This document shows, piece after piece, positions 55,127-64,000 of a DNA stretch of 64,000 nt. The position numbers and the translations under genes were made by a program. The notes under the pieces are model-generated. The model ran no database searches, was not told the origin of the DNA, and worked only from the letters and a program-made list of their open reading frames with translations. The stretch covers positions 1 through 64,000 of the forward strand of contig NZ_FYEE01000008.1 in the NCBI RefSeq assembly GCF_900187645.1, in the 5' to 3' direction. Positions within the stretch are counted from its first letter, which is position 1, and each line of letters opens with the position of its first letter. The DNA comes from Pseudomonas sp. Irchel 3E20 (lineage in GTDB: Bacteria; Pseudomonadota; Gammaproteobacteria; Pseudomonadales; Pseudomonadaceae).

Positions 55127-56338
55127 ATGGCGCCCTGGCTGACGGTAGTGGGAATCGGTGAAGACGGCTTCAGTGGCCTGGGCAAGCAGGCCCGGCGCGC
55201 GCTGTTGGGCGCTGGGCGGATTGTCGGCAGCCCCCGGCAACTGGCGCTGCTGCCCCACTGCATCCGTGGCGAGCGCCACGAATGGCCCCGGCCGTTTTCC
55301 CTGGAACCGCTGCTGGCCCTGCGCGGTGAGGCGGTATGCGTGCTGGCCAGCGGCGACCCCATGCTGTTCGGCGTTGGCGCCAGCCTGGCCCGGCACCTGG
55401 ACAGCACGCAGATGCAGGTGCTGCCCGCGCCCTCCTCTTATTCCCTGGCCGCCGCCCGCCTCGGTTGGCCGTTGCAGGAGCTGGTCACCCTTTCGGTGGT
55501 GGCACGCCCGGTCGCGGCCATCAGCGCGCACCTGCACAGCGGTGCGCGCCTGCTGGTGCTGAGCAACGACGGGCAAAGCCCCGCCGCCGTGGCCCGGCTG
55601 CTGCGCGAGCGGGGTTTCGGCCCCAGCCGCGTCACCGTGCTGGAACACTTGGCGGGCGCAGCCGAACGGCGCGTCGAAGGCCTGGCCTGCGACTGGGCCG
55701 ACCCGCCCATCGCGGACCTCAACCTGATCGCCATCGAGTGCCTCGCCGAGCCCGGCACCCCGCGCCTGTCGCGCCTGGCGGGGCTACCCGACAGCGCGTT
55801 TCGCCACGATGGCCAATTGACCAAACGCGACGTGCGCGCCATCACCCTCGCCCGCCTCGCGCCCCTGCCCGGTGAACTGCTGTGGGATGTGGGCGCCGGC
55901 AGCGGCTCCATCGGCATCGAATGGATGCGCAGCCACCCCGCGTGCCGGGCCCTGGCCATCGAGGCCGATGAAGGCCGCCAAGCCCTGATCGAGCACAACC
56001 GCGACACCCTCGGCGTGCCCGGCCTGCAACTGGTTCGCGGCCAAGCGCCGCAAGCGTTGGAGGGGCTGGAAGCGCCGGACGCGATCTTCATCGGCGGCGG
56101 CGTCACCCGCGACGGCGTGCTCGATCGGTGCTGGGCCAGCCTCAAGCCTGGCGGGCGGCTGGTGGCCAACGCGGTGACCCTGCAAAGTGAAATCGCCCTG
56201 ATGGCTTTTCGCGAGCGCCATGGCGGCGAACTGACCCGTATCCATATCGCCCAGGCCCAGCCCCTGGGGGATTTCGACACCTGGCGCCAAGCACTGCCGA
56301 TCACCGTGCTGGAGGTCGCCAAGGGCCATGATGCGTGA
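55127..56338 (+). CDS. cobL: Precorrin-6Y C5,15-methyltransferase (CbiE-CbiT fusion)
   Basis: Bifunctional methyltransferase that also decarboxylates. The 403 residues comprise an N-terminal CbiE-type TP-methylase ([41 protein letters not shown]) and a C-terminal CbiT-type domain ([39 protein letters not shown]). ATG 55127 follows AAGGAACCGCA. The stop overlaps the cbiD start region (ATGATGCGTGA), so they are translated together. Confidence 0.96.
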   Translation: MAPWLTVVGIGEDGFSGLGKQARRALLGAGRIVGSPRQLALLPHCIRGERHEWPRPFSLEPLLALRGEAVCVLASGDPMLFGVGASLARHLDSTQMQVLPAPSSYSLAAARLGWPLQELVTLSVVARPVAAISAHLHSGARLLVLSNDGQSPAAVARLLRERGFGPSRVTVLEHLAGAAERRVEGLACDWADPPIADLNLIAIECLAEPGTPRLSRLAGLPDSAFRHDGQLTKRDVRAITLARLAPLPGELLWDVGAGSGSIGIEWMRSHPACRALAIEADEGRQALIEHNRDTLGVPGLQLVRGQAPQALEGLEAPDAIFIGGGVTRDGVLDRCWASLKPGGRLVANAVTLQSEIALMAFRERHGGELTRIHIAQAQPLGDFDTWRQALPITVLEVAKGHDA

Positions 56339-57428
56339 CGAAACCGCCGAAAAACCGGCGCCCCTGCGCAGCGGCCTGACCACCGGCAGTTGCGCCACGG
56401 CCACCAGCCTGGCGGCGGCGCGCCTGTTGCTGGGCGGCGCGGTGGATGACGCGGTGCACATCACGCTGCCCAAGGGCAAGCAGGTGCAGATGCGCCTGGA
56501 GTTCTGCCGCCTCACCACCCACGGCGCCGAGGCGGGCACGATCAAGGACGCCGGCGACGATCCGGATGTGACCCACGGCGCGCTGCTCTATACCCAGGTG
56601 CGCCTGCAAGCCACGCCGGGGGTTCGCTTCAACGCCGGGCGCGGCGTCGGCACCGTCACCCGCCCGGGGCTGGTGCTGGAGGTGGGCGAGCCGGCGATCA
56701 ACCCGGTGCCGCGCCGCATGATGAGCGAACACCTGGCGCAACTGGCCCGCGAACACGGCTATGGCGGCGGCTTCGAGGTGACAGTGAATGTGCAGGACGG
56801 CGAGGCCCTGGCTCTCAAGACCATGAACCCGCGCCTGGGGATCCTCGGCGGCTTGTCGATCCTGGGCACCAGCGGCATCGTGCGGCCGTTTTCCTGCGCC
56901 GCGTACATCGCCTCGATCCACCAGGGCATCGATGTCGCCAAAAGCAACGGCAACCAGCACATCGCCGCGTGCACCGGCAACGCCAGCGAAGACTGCATGC
57001 GCCGCGTCTATGGCCTGCCGGAAATCGCCCTGATCGAGATGGGCGATTTCGTCGGCGCCGTGCTCAAGCACCTGCGCAAAGTGCCGGTGGCCAAGCTCAG
57101 CCTGTGCGGCGGGTTCGGCAAAATCAGCAAACTCGCCGCCGGGCACATGGACCTGCACAGCCGCCACTCCAGCATCGACCTGGCGCAACTGGCCGGTTGG
57201 GCCGCCGCCGTCGGCGCCGACGAAGCCTTGCAGCAAGCCATACGCGCGGCCAACACCAGCCAGCAGGCCCTGGCAATGGCCAGTGCGGCGGGGGTGGCGC
57301 TGGGCGACGCGGTGTGCCAGCACGCCCTGGCTTTCGCCCGCAGCGTGGTGCCGGCCCAAGTGCAGGTGGAAGTGTTCGCCATCGACCGCCAGGGTGCGGT
57401 GGTCGGCCACGCCGGGGGCTGGGCATGA
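56328..57428 (+). CDS. cbiD: Cobalt-precorrin-5B C1-methyltransferase CbiD
   Basis: Adds the C1 methyl, normally in the anaerobic pathway; pseudomonads use it in place of CobF. The 366-residue protein has [67 protein letters not shown] and [28 protein letters not shown], all typical of CbiD. The start at 56328 (two ATGs in a row) overlaps the cobL stop. It overlaps cobK by four bases. Confidence 0.95.
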   Translation: MMRDETAEKPAPLRSGLTTGSCATATSLAAARLLLGGAVDDAVHITLPKGKQVQMRLEFCRLTTHGAEAGTIKDAGDDPDVTHGALLYTQVRLQATPGVRFNAGRGVGTVTRPGLVLEVGEPAINPVPRRMMSEHLAQLAREHGYGGGFEVTVNVQDGEALALKTMNPRLGILGGLSILGTSGIVRPFSCAAYIASIHQGIDVAKSNGNQHIAACTGNASEDCMRRVYGLPEIALIEMGDFVGAVLKHLRKVPVAKLSLCGGFGKISKLAAGHMDLHSRHSSIDLAQLAGWAAAVGADEALQQAIRAANTSQQALAMASAAGVALGDAVCQHALAFARSVVPAQVQVEVFAIDRQGAVVGHAGGWA

Positions 57429-58162
57429 AGCGCGTGTTGCTGCTGGGCGGCGTCAGCGAAGCCCTGGCCATCGCCCGCCACCTCGGCCCGGCGCACCTCT
57501 ATAGCCTGGCCGGAATCGGCCGCGTGCCGACAGATTTGCAGTGCCCGGTGCGGGTCGGCGGCTACGGCGGCGCCGAGGGGTTGGCGCGGTTTATCGGCGA
57601 GCAGGGCATCGACCTGTTGCTGGACGCCACCCACCCCTACGCCGCGCAGATCAGCGTCAACGCCGCCCACGCGGCGCAGTCCACGGGCATCGCCTGCTGG
57701 GCCTTGCGCCGCCCCGCGTGGCAGGCCGGCGCCGGGGATGACTGGCGTGAGGTGGCCGACTGGGCCGAGTTGATCGCCGCGCTGGCACCGTTCCGGCGGC
57801 CGCTGTTCACCCTGGGCCGCGAGCCCTTGCAGCACCTGGAAGAAATCCCCGCCGCACAGTTCTGGACCCTGCGCGCCCTGGACACCTGCCCCGGCAATGA
57901 GCGCTGCGAAGTGATCGGTGCCCGTGGGCCGTTTCTGCTGGAGGACGAGCGGGCGTTGTTCGCGCGCCGCAACATCGATGTATTGGTGAGCAAGAACAGC
58001 GGCAGCGGCGCCACTGAGCCCAAGCTGCAAGTGGCCCGCGAGCGCGGGGTGCCGGTGCTGATTTTGCGCCGCCCGCCGCTGCCGGCCGTGGCCCGCGAGT
58101 TTACGGCGGTGGCTGAGGTGCTCCAGGCATTGGCCGCCGCAGGCTTGCTCGCCAGCCCTTGA
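57425..58162 (+). CDS. cobK: Precorrin-6A reductase
   Basis: NADPH-dependent reduction of precorrin-6A. ATG 57425 ([30 protein letters not shown]) gives 245 residues and overlaps the cbiD stop (ATGA). [25 protein letters not shown] and [29 protein letters not shown] are diagnostic. The long upstream open frame is a shadow of cbiD. It is last in the plus-strand operon and convergent with radA with four bases between stops. Confidence 0.94.
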   Translation: MKRVLLLGGVSEALAIARHLGPAHLYSLAGIGRVPTDLQCPVRVGGYGGAEGLARFIGEQGIDLLLDATHPYAAQISVNAAHAAQSTGIACWALRRPAWQAGAGDDWREVADWAELIAALAPFRRPLFTLGREPLQHLEEIPAAQFWTLRALDTCPGNERCEVIGARGPFLLEDERALFARRNIDVLVSKNSGSGATEPKLQVARERGVPVLILRRPPLPAVAREFTAVAEVLQALAAAGLLASP

Positions 58163-58166
58163 GGCG

Positions 58167-59534
58167 TTACTCGAACAAGGCGTCCAGGGCTTGTTCCAGG
58201 CGCGTCACGGCGATGATCTGCAACCCCGGCGGCGCTTCTTTGGGCGCATTGCCCTTGGGCACGATGGCGCGCTTGAAGCCGTGCTTGGCCGCTTCCTTCA
58301 GGCGCTCCTGGCCGCTGGGCACCGGGCGCACCTCGCCAGACAGGCCGACCTCGCCGAACACCAGCAAATCGTGGGGCAACGGCCGGTTGCGCAGGCTCGA
58401 CATCACCGCCGCCATCAGCGCCAGGTCGGACGCGGTTTCCAGCACCTTGACCCCGCCCACCACGTTGAGGAACACGTCTTGGTCGTGGGTGGGAATGCCA
58501 CCATGGCGATGCAGCACCGCCAGGAGCATGGCCAGGCGATTCTGGTCCAGGCCCAAGGTGACGCGGCGCGGGTTGGCCAAATGGCTGTCGTCCACCAACG
58601 CCTGGACTTCCACCAGCATCGGGCGGGTGCCTTCCCAGGTGGCCATCACCACGCTACCTGGGACTTCTTCCTGGGCGCGGGTGAGAAAAATCGCTGAAGG
58701 GTTTGAGACTTCCTTCAGGCCTTTGTCGGTCATGCCGAACACGCCCAGTTCGTTGACCGCGCCGAAGCGGTTCTTTACCGCCCGCAACAAGCGCAAGCGG
58801 CCATCGGACTCACCCTCGAAATACAGCACCGTATCGACCATGTGCTCCAGCACCCGCGGCCCGGCCAGCGCGCCTTCCTTGGTGACGTGGCCGACGAGAA
58901 AAATCGCCGTGCCGCTCTGCTTGGCGTAACGCACCAGCAGCGCGGCGCTTTCACGCACCTGGGAGACGCCGCCGGGGGCCGATTGCAGTTGTTCGGTGAA
59001 AATCGTCTGGATGGAGTCGATCACCATTACCTTGGGCTTTTCCTGGCGGGCGGTGGCGATGATGGTTTCGATGCAGGTTTCGGTCATCACCCGCAGCTTG
59101 TCCTGGGGCAGGCCCAGGCGCCGGGCGCGCATGGCCACTTGCTGCTGGGACTCTTCGCCGGTGACGTACAGGGCGGGCATTTTCGCCGCCAGGGCACATA
59201 GGGTTTGCAGGAGGATGGTGGATTTGCCGATGCCCGGATCGCCGCCGATCAACACCACCGAGCCGTCCACCAGGCCACCGCCCAGGACGCGGTCCAACTC
59301 GCCGGAGGCGGTGGAGAAACGCGGGATTTCCTCGACGCTGACTTCGGCCAGGGTCTTGATCTGGGCCTGTTGCCCGGTCCACCCGGTACGCCCGCTGGGG
59401 GGCGCGGCGCCGCCGCTTTCGACCATGGTTTCGGTCAGGGTATTCCAGGCCCCGCACTCGCCGCACTGGCCGGCCCACTTGGGGAAGGTGGCGCCGCACT
59501 CGGTGCAGCCGTACATGCGCTTTGCCTTGGCCAT
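58167..59534 (-). CDS. radA: DNA repair protein RadA
   Basis: Hexameric helicase-like ATPase that extends branch migration in recombination. ATG 59534 (MAKAKRMYGCTECGATFPKWAG) gives 455 residues. The zinc finger CTEC...CGEC is at the start. Walker A is GGDPGIGKST, followed by the RadA-specific KNRFGAVNELGVF and a C-terminal Lon-like domain (VGLSGEVRPVPSGQERLKEA). The longer open frame to 59774 is an extension across the katB end and has no start signal. Confidence 0.96.
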   Translation of the reverse strand: MAKAKRMYGCTECGATFPKWAGQCGECGAWNTLTETMVESGGAAPPSGRTGWTGQQAQIKTLAEVSVEEIPRFSTASGELDRVLGGGLVDGSVVLIGGDPGIGKSTILLQTLCALAAKMPALYVTGEESQQQVAMRARRLGLPQDKLRVMTETCIETIIATARQEKPKVMVIDSIQTIFTEQLQSAPGGVSQVRESAALLVRYAKQSGTAIFLVGHVTKEGALAGPRVLEHMVDTVLYFEGESDGRLRLLRAVKNRFGAVNELGVFGMTDKGLKEVSNPSAIFLTRAQEEVPGSVVMATWEGTRPMLVEVQALVDDSHLANPRRVTLGLDQNRLAMLLAVLHRHGGIPTHDQDVFLNVVGGVKVLETASDLALMAAVMSSLRNRPLPHDLLVFGEVGLSGEVRPVPSGQERLKEAAKHGFKRAIVPKGNAPKEAPPGLQIIAVTRLEQALDALFE

Positions 59535-59578
59535 CTGAACTCCGGGGAAAAACCGCGATGATAGCTCAGGCGCAGCAT

Positions 59579-59612
59579 GCTGCGGGCCGGGGAATTGACG
59601 CCCGCCCGCAGC
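59579..59612. terminator. Hairpin between radA and katB
   Basis: GCTGCGGGC and GCCCGCAGC pair fully around a 16-base loop in the 88-base gap after the katB stop. No T-run follows. Confidence 0.4.
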
Positions 59613-59622
59613 GCCCGATGAA

Positions 59623-61167
59623 TCAATCGCTGAGCTTGGCCGCCAAGGCCTTGACCCGCGCCAGGTCGCCGCCGGCCACTTGGGCCACGCCAGCGCCGTA
59701 CTGCGGGTCGGCCTTATAAAGGAACGAGAGGATGATGTGCTTGCTTTCATCATCGGCCGCGGCCAGGGACGCACCGAAACTGGCGATCAGGTCCTTGCGC
59801 TCCTGTTTGCTGTAGGAGCGGTACAAATCCCCGGCCTGCTTGAAGTTCTGCTCGCGGCTGATCTGCGCCTGCTGGGTGGTGCCCGACAGCGCCAATTGGC
59901 TGGAGCGCGCCGCCGGGGTCTCGTCGCGGGGGGCCAGGCGGCTGGGCTGGTAGTTCACGCCGCCACGGCTTTGGCCGAAGTTCATCACGCCGTCCTGGTT
60001 GCCATTGTTGACCACCACTTTCGGGGCGTTGATCGGCAGTTGCAGGGCGTTGGCCCCAACGCGGTACATCTGCGTGTCGACGTAAGAGAACAGGCGCCCC
60101 TGCAGCAGGCGATCTTCCGACGCCTCGATACCCGGCACCAGGTTGGACGGCGCCATGGCCACTTGTTCGGTTTCCTGGAAGACATTGCCCGGGTTGCGGT
60201 TAAGCACCATTTGCCCGACTTTGCGTTGCGGTACGCCAGGCCAGATCTTGGTGGCATCCAACGGATCAAACTCAAACTTGTACAGGTCTTGCGGCTTTAT
60301 GACTTGCACGTACAAGTCCCATTTGGGGAAGTTGCCTTTCTCGATATTGGCCACCAGATCTTTGGTCATGTGGCTGTATTCATTACTTTGTATTTTATTC
60401 ACGTCGTCTGGCCTCAAATTTTTAACTCCCTGCACGCTTTTCCATTGAAATTTTACGTAGCTCACTTCGCCCTCCGCATTAATCAGTTTGTAGGCATGCA
60501 CACTATTGCCATCCATCTCCCGGTAACTGGCCGGTGTTCCGGAGTTGGCATACAGCTCGGTCAGGGTGCGGGTGGCTTCGGGAACATGGGAGAAAAAATC
60601 AAACCGCTGGGCATCGTTATCCAAGTTAGTGCGCGGGTCGGGTTTAAAGGCATGGACCATGTCGGGAAACTTGATGGCGTCGCGAATAAAGAAGGTAGGC
60701 AAGTTGTTGCCTACCAGGTCCCAATTGCCATCGGCGGTGTAGAACTTGGTGGCGAAACCGCGAGGGTCGCGCAGGGTTTCCGGCGAATGATTACCGTGCA
60801 CCACCGAAGAGAAGCGCACGAACACCGGCGTGCGTTGCCCGGCGGCGAACACCTGGGCCTTGCTCAGGTCACTGAGGCTGTCGGTGACGGTGAACACCCC
60901 GTGGGCGCCGGTGCCACGGGCATGCACCACGCGCTCAGGGATGCGCTCGCGGTCGAAGCGTTGCAGCTTCTGGATCAACTGCACGTCTTGCAGCAAGGTC
61001 GGGCCATGGGCGCCGGCGGTCTGCGAGTTCTGGTTATCACCCACCAACGCGCCGTTGTCGCGGGTCAGGTTGGCGGCTTGGGCACAGACCCCAAGCAGAC
61101 TAAGGGTGAGCATCCCCAAAGCATGGCGATACGGGGGGAAGGCCCCGTAGCTCATCAGCTTTTTCAT
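59623..61167 (-). CDS. katB: Periplasmic catalase KatB
   Basis: Decomposes hydrogen peroxide. ATG 61167 is chosen because GAGGAG lies six bases before it, giving 514 residues with a signal peptide (MLTLSLLGVCAQA, cleavage near AQA). RGTGAHGVFTVT, RFSSVVHGNHSPETLRDPRGFATKFYT (distal heme-side region), FFIRDAIKFPDMVHAFKPDP and the proximal Tyr in RLFSYVDTQMYRVG mark a small-subunit catalase. A central patch (about 60260-60720) is clearly more AT-rich than the rest. KatB homologues are peroxide-induced through OxyR. Confidence 0.94.
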   Translation of the reverse strand: MKKLMSYGAFPPYRHALGMLTLSLLGVCAQAANLTRDNGALVGDNQNSQTAGAHGPTLLQDVQLIQKLQRFDRERIPERVVHARGTGAHGVFTVTDSLSDLSKAQVFAAGQRTPVFVRFSSVVHGNHSPETLRDPRGFATKFYTADGNWDLVGNNLPTFFIRDAIKFPDMVHAFKPDPRTNLDNDAQRFDFFSHVPEATRTLTELYANSGTPASYREMDGNSVHAYKLINAEGEVSYVKFQWKSVQGVKNLRPDDVNKIQSNEYSHMTKDLVANIEKGNFPKWDLYVQVIKPQDLYKFEFDPLDATKIWPGVPQRKVGQMVLNRNPGNVFQETEQVAMAPSNLVPGIEASEDRLLQGRLFSYVDTQMYRVGANALQLPINAPKVVVNNGNQDGVMNFGQSRGGVNYQPSRLAPRDETPAARSSQLALSGTTQQAQISREQNFKQAGDLYRSYSKQERKDLIASFGASLAAADDESKHIILSFLYKADPQYGAGVAQVAGGDLARVKALAAKLSD

Positions 61168-61451
61168 GTGGAACTCCTCTGTATTTATGGAGCGCAACCA
61201 GGTGCGCTCATCAGAGGCTAGTGAGCCAGCGGGGGTTTTCTAAATAGAAATTGCCAGGCCCGGCGATTGAAAAAAATGCCTGGAGGCCCCGGCTCACAAG
61301 GGCTACCCACGGGTGATTGACGGCACCTTGCAAACTTTCTGCAAATCGATGTGTCCGTTATATGGCGTTTTGTAAAAAGCGGTTTCATGCAGGAGTCGTT
61401 TTGCTGACTTACACTGCGCTCACCAATTCAATCTGTATCAAGGAATAACCT

Positions 61452-61865
61452 ATGGGCGTGATAAGTGAGTTCAAGGCCTTCGCGGTCAAGGGCAATGTGG
61501 TGGACATGGCCGTGGGTATTATCATCGGCGCCGCCTTCGGCAAAATCGTTTCATCCTTTGTCGGCGATGTGGTGATGCCACCCATTGGCCTGCTGATCGG
61601 TGGCGTGGATTTCGCTGACCTGGCGATCACGCTCAAGGCAGCACAGGGCGATATCCCGGCGGTCGTGCTGGCCTATGGCAAGTTCATCCAGAGCGTGATC
61701 GATTTCGTCATCGTGGCGTTCGCCATCTTTATGGGCGTCAAGGCCATCAACCGCCTCAAGCGCGAAGAAGCCGTGGCACCGAGCCTGCCCCCGGTGCCGA
61801 CCAAGGAAGAAGAGTTGCTGAGTGAAATCCGCGACTTGCTCAAGGCCCAGCAAAACCGGCCTTGA
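61452..61865 (+). CDS. mscL: Large-conductance mechanosensitive channel
   Basis: Pentameric channel opening under hypo-osmotic shock. The 137 residues include the N-terminal amphipathic helix ([15 protein letters not shown]), TM1 ([24 protein letters not shown]) with the gate glycines, and TM2 ([25 protein letters not shown]). The C-terminus has the charged helix [15 protein letters not shown]. It is divergent from katB across a 284-base region and is followed by a stem overlapping its stop. Confidence 0.97.
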   Translation: MGVISEFKAFAVKGNVVDMAVGIIIGAAFGKIVSSFVGDVVMPPIGLLIGGVDFADLAITLKAAQGDIPAVVLAYGKFIQSVIDFVIVAFAIFMGVKAINRLKREEAVAPSLPPVPTKEEELLSEIRDLLKAQQNRP

Positions 61866-61880
61866 GCCCATCGGCTCAAG
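61861..61880 (+). terminator. Hairpin overlapping the mscL stop
   Basis: CTTGAGCC/GGCTCAAG with loop CATC; the stop TGA lies inside the left arm. No T-run, so it may only stabilise the transcript. Confidence 0.4.
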
Positions 61881-61935
61881 GCGACCTTGTGGGAGCAACT
61901 GCCTTACCCCTGCCATTCGCGACCGCCACTCAGTG

Positions 61936-62033
61936 CCGCCCTCGCGAGCAGGCTCGCTCCCACAGAGGAAAAATCAAAACCCCACCCACGCTTCAGTTCA
62001 ATTGTGGGAGCGGGCCCGCCCGCTCCCGCACAA
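61936..62033. repeat. REP cluster between mscL and fprB
   Basis: One unit at 61936-61965 (CCGCCCTCGCGAGCAGGCTCGCTCCCACAG) and a compact palindrome at 62001-62033 (ATTGTGGGAGCGGGCCCGCCCGCTCCCGCACAA). A degenerate half lies at 61886-61926. They sit between convergent genes. Confidence 0.85.
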
Positions 62034-62045
62034 GCACAACGTGCC

Positions 62046-62822
62046 CTACCAATAGTTCTCCACCGCCACCTGCCCTGGCCGACGGCTCAGGCTCAGTTGC
62101 ATGTCACGCTGCTTGAGCAGGTGGCGGGTGTCTTCGATCATTTGCGGGTTACCGCACAACATCACCCGCGAATGCTCCGGCGTCAGCGTCACACCCGCCG
62201 CGCGCTCCAGCTCGCCGTTGGCGATCAGGTCGGTGATGCGGCCATTGAGGGCGCCGGGGTGCTGTTCGCGGGTGACGATGGGGATGAACTGCAATTTGTG
62301 GCCGTACTCGGCCAGGTAGTCGCGCTGGGCCAGCCCCGCGATCAGTTCCTGATACGCCAGCTCCCGCGCCTCGCGCACGCTGTAGACGAGGATGATGCGC
62401 TCGAAGCGCTCCCAAGCCTCGAAGTCCTGCAACACCGACATAAACGGCGCGATCCCGGTGCCGGTCGCCAGCAGCCACAGGTCGCGGCCATCGGCGAAGC
62501 GGTCCAGGGTCAAGAAACCGAAGGCCTGGCGCTCTACCAGCAGGGTGTCGCCGGCCTGCAAGCGGCTCAGCTCGCTGGTGAACTCGCCGCCCGGCACTAC
62601 GATGGAAAAGAACTCCAGGAACTCATCGTGGGGCGAGGACGCCATGGAGTAGGCGCGCCACACCGTCGTGCCATCGGCTTTGGTCACCCCCAGGCGCGCA
62701 AACTGCCCGGCGCGAAAGCGAAACCCCGCATCGCGGCTCGCACGCAGGGTAAACAGGTTGGCGGTCAGGGGCTGGACATCGAGCAGGGTTTGGCGGGTGA
62801 ACTTCTCGGCACTGGCGGTCAT
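62046..62822 (-). CDS. fprB: Ferredoxin-NADP reductase
   Basis: FAD enzyme linking NADPH with ferredoxin or flavodoxin. ATG 62822 (MTASAEKFTRQTLLDV) gives 258 residues, usual for bacterial FPR. FAD-binding WRAYSMASSP (RxYS), VERQAFGFLTL, NADP-binding LLATGTGIAPFMSVLQDF and the C-terminal LCGNPQMIEDTRHLL with terminal VENYW fit subclass I FPR. fprB, with mscL and ppoR as neighbours, follows the order in P. putida; the symbol rests on that. The open frame to 62906 has no ribosome site. Confidence 0.85.
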   Translation of the reverse strand: MTASAEKFTRQTLLDVQPLTANLFTLRASRDAGFRFRAGQFARLGVTKADGTTVWRAYSMASSPHDEFLEFFSIVVPGGEFTSELSRLQAGDTLLVERQAFGFLTLDRFADGRDLWLLATGTGIAPFMSVLQDFEAWERFERIILVYSVREARELAYQELIAGLAQRDYLAEYGHKLQFIPIVTREQHPGALNGRITDLIANGELERAAGVTLTPEHSRVMLCGNPQMIEDTRHLLKQRDMQLSLSRRPGQVAVENYW

Positions 62823-63233
62823 GGGGCACTCCACTGGGCAGGAGCGCCTAGTGTCCCGCAAAGCCCGGTGCAAGAACACCGATAAACCGTAATGGTATAG
62901 GGCCACTTCCCAAGGCGAGCACGCCCTGGCGCCATAGATTGTTTCTACATGCCGCTATCGCGTTTTACCTAACTTAGCCAGCGCTGCAAAAACGATTAAC
63001 CACACAAACCGATATAAAACCCAAACATGCCCCACTGAATGTCGAACAGCATGTAATCCAACTGTTGCACTGATGAATCAGTGCGAATGCACTAAGAATC
63101 AAACCGGACAGGCTGTAACAATTTCCAGACCGAAAAATTTCCTACAGCCAAATATCAGCTGTCCTACACTCGTTTCTGCCGTCTCTGATTCCATGGCGCG
63201 CATCACGGAGTATCCAAGCATGGAGAGTTACCA
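62823..63233. promoter_or_regulatory. Divergent promoter region of fprB and ppoR
   Basis: A 411-base gap with no credible gene; a 65-codon frame at 63073-63270 overlaps the ppoR start and has no coding character. The region is more AT-rich than its neighbours and must contain both promoters. A palindrome ACAGC-N9-GCTGT lies at 63144-63162. Confidence 0.6.
63144..63162. promoter_or_regulatory. Palindrome upstream of ppoR, possible operator
   Basis: ACAGCCAAATATCAGCTGT has perfect ACAGC/GCTGT arms over 19 bases, 72 bases before ppoR. The size and symmetry resemble sites used by LuxR-type regulators, but it does not match a las or lux box well. Confidence 0.3.
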
Positions 63234-63944
63234 ATGGTCATCTGGAAGGAAGCTCAACTACGCCGACTGACTCAAGGCAACGACATACAGACCACATTCG
63301 ATATCGCCCTCAACCTGACCCAAGAGATGGGATTCGAATACTGTGCATTTGCGATAAGCCCCCATTCCCCCGAGCATCACCAACACAACCTGAGGATTAA
63401 TAACTACCCCAACGAATGGAATAAAAAATACGAAACCAGCAACTATCAAAACAGCGATCCAATCGTCCGGCATTGCAGCCATTCCGTGTTGCCGATTGTC
63501 TGGACCGACCAGGCCTTCATCGACTCACCGCATTTGTGGCGCGAAGCCCAGAGCTTTGGCCTGTGCCATGGCTGGTCGCAATCGCTGCATGACTTCCGCG
63601 GTTTTTTCAGCATGCTCAGCCTGGCGCGCAGCCAACAACCCATCACCCCCGGTGAGCTCTATGAAAAGGCCGGCCAACTGATCTGGCTGTGCCATGCCCT
63701 GCACTCAGTCATTGCACAGAAGTTGGTGATGGAAGGTCGATTTCGCCCCGAGAGCAAACTTTCCCTACGGGAAGCCGAAGTGCTGAAGTGGGCCGCCGCC
63801 GGCAAAACCGCAGCGGATATCGCGACGATCCTGAGCCTTTCCGAGCGCACGGTGAATTTCCATATGTGCAGCGCCGTGAAAAAAATGGGGGCCAGCAACA
63901 AAATGTCGGCGGTGGTCAAGGCCGTCAAGGAAGGCATCTTCTGA
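63234..63944 (+). CDS. ppoR: LuxR-type quorum-sensing regulator (PpoR-like solo)
   Basis: A 236-residue transcription factor with an N-terminal acyl-homoserine-lactone domain and C-terminal helix-turn-helix. All expected ligand-pocket residues are present: Trp and Tyr in NEWNKKYE, Asp-Pro in QNSDPIV, Trp in LPIVWTD and Gly in RGFFSML. The HTH has Glu/Leu/Gly in SLREAEVLKWAAAGKT and ERTVNFHMCSAVKKMG. The ATG follows GGAGAGTTACCA. No luxI is in the window, so it looks like a solo, but the window ends 56 bases later. Its place beside fprB and mscL matches P. putida PpoR, which responds to 3-oxo-C6-HSL. Confidence 0.85.
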   Translation: MVIWKEAQLRRLTQGNDIQTTFDIALNLTQEMGFEYCAFAISPHSPEHHQHNLRINNYPNEWNKKYETSNYQNSDPIVRHCSHSVLPIVWTDQAFIDSPHLWREAQSFGLCHGWSQSLHDFRGFFSMLSLARSQQPITPGELYEKAGQLIWLCHALHSVIAQKLVMEGRFRPESKLSLREAEVLKWAAAGKTAADIATILSLSERTVNFHMCSAVKKMGASNKMSAVVKAVKEGIF

Positions 63945-64000
63945 CCCATCGCCCAGACGCCCCACCCGCGCAGGCCTTGGCAACCGATAAACCAGTGAGT

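Noticed and set aside
63073-63270. 65-codon frame before ppoR
   Set aside because: It overlaps the ppoR start, has no clear ribosome site, and its composition does not match coding DNA here.

Overview
This window comes from a Pseudomonas chromosome, most likely of the P. fluorescens group. The DNA is GC-rich with strong NNC/NNG codon bias. It carries the cbrX-cbrA-cbrB-crcZ carbon-catabolite module, RetS, GcbA, CtpL, PpoR and KatB homologues, and many REP palindromes of the type 'GTGGGAGCGGGCTTGCCCGCGAT'. Much of the gene order matches established Pseudomonas blocks. No tRNA, rRNA, transposase, prophage or CRISPR array was seen.

Layout. (1) 1-12.7 kb, plus strand: a 3' thiolase fragment, gluQ, then cbrX/cbrA/cbrB with the sigma-54-dependent small RNA crcZ, followed by pcnB-folK, panB-panC-panD and pgi. 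(2) 12.8-24.8 kb, mostly minus strand: two related DUF4136 lipoproteins, a CmoM-like methyltransferase coupled to a MazG-like pyrophosphohydrolase, and a cell-envelope pair of penicillin-binding protein 1C and a thioester alpha-2-macroglobulin lipoprotein, then a MATE exporter. (3) 24.8-27.1 kb: a VgrG plus DUF4123 adaptor pair of a type VI secretion system with no effector gene beside it. (4) 27.3-33.6 kb: speA, yciH, a NUDIX hydrolase, a DUF2333 protein and the diguanylate cyclase gcbA. (5) 33.7-48.8 kb: ctpL, aroQ, accB-accC, prmA, a DUF3426 protein, dusB-fis, purH, purD, retS and a MarC-family protein. (6) 48.8-50.6 kb: a more AT-rich insert with two divergently transcribed genes of unknown function whose products align with each other along much of their length. 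This is the best candidate for something undescribed. (7) 50.6-58.2 kb: divergent cobalamin operons, cobG-cobH-cobI-cbiG/cobJ (minus) and cobL-cbiD-cobK (plus). (8) 58.2-64 kb: radA, periplasmic catalase katB, mscL, fprB and the LuxR solo ppoR.

How the genes work together. CbrAB drives transcription of CrcZ, which titrates Hfq (with Crc) through repeated CA motifs and so relieves catabolite repression. RetS and GcbA belong to the switch between motile and sessile life. The corrin genes form a mixed pathway: oxygen-dependent CobG/CobI/CobJ/CobL enzymes combined with the CbiD and CbiG/CobE modules normally associated with the anaerobic branch. PbpC and the macroglobulin form a periplasmic defence or repair pair. 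KatB, MscL and FprB are stress functions. REP palindromes fill many of the gaps, and one lies inside the predicted 5' end of pbpC, which puts its annotated start in doubt.
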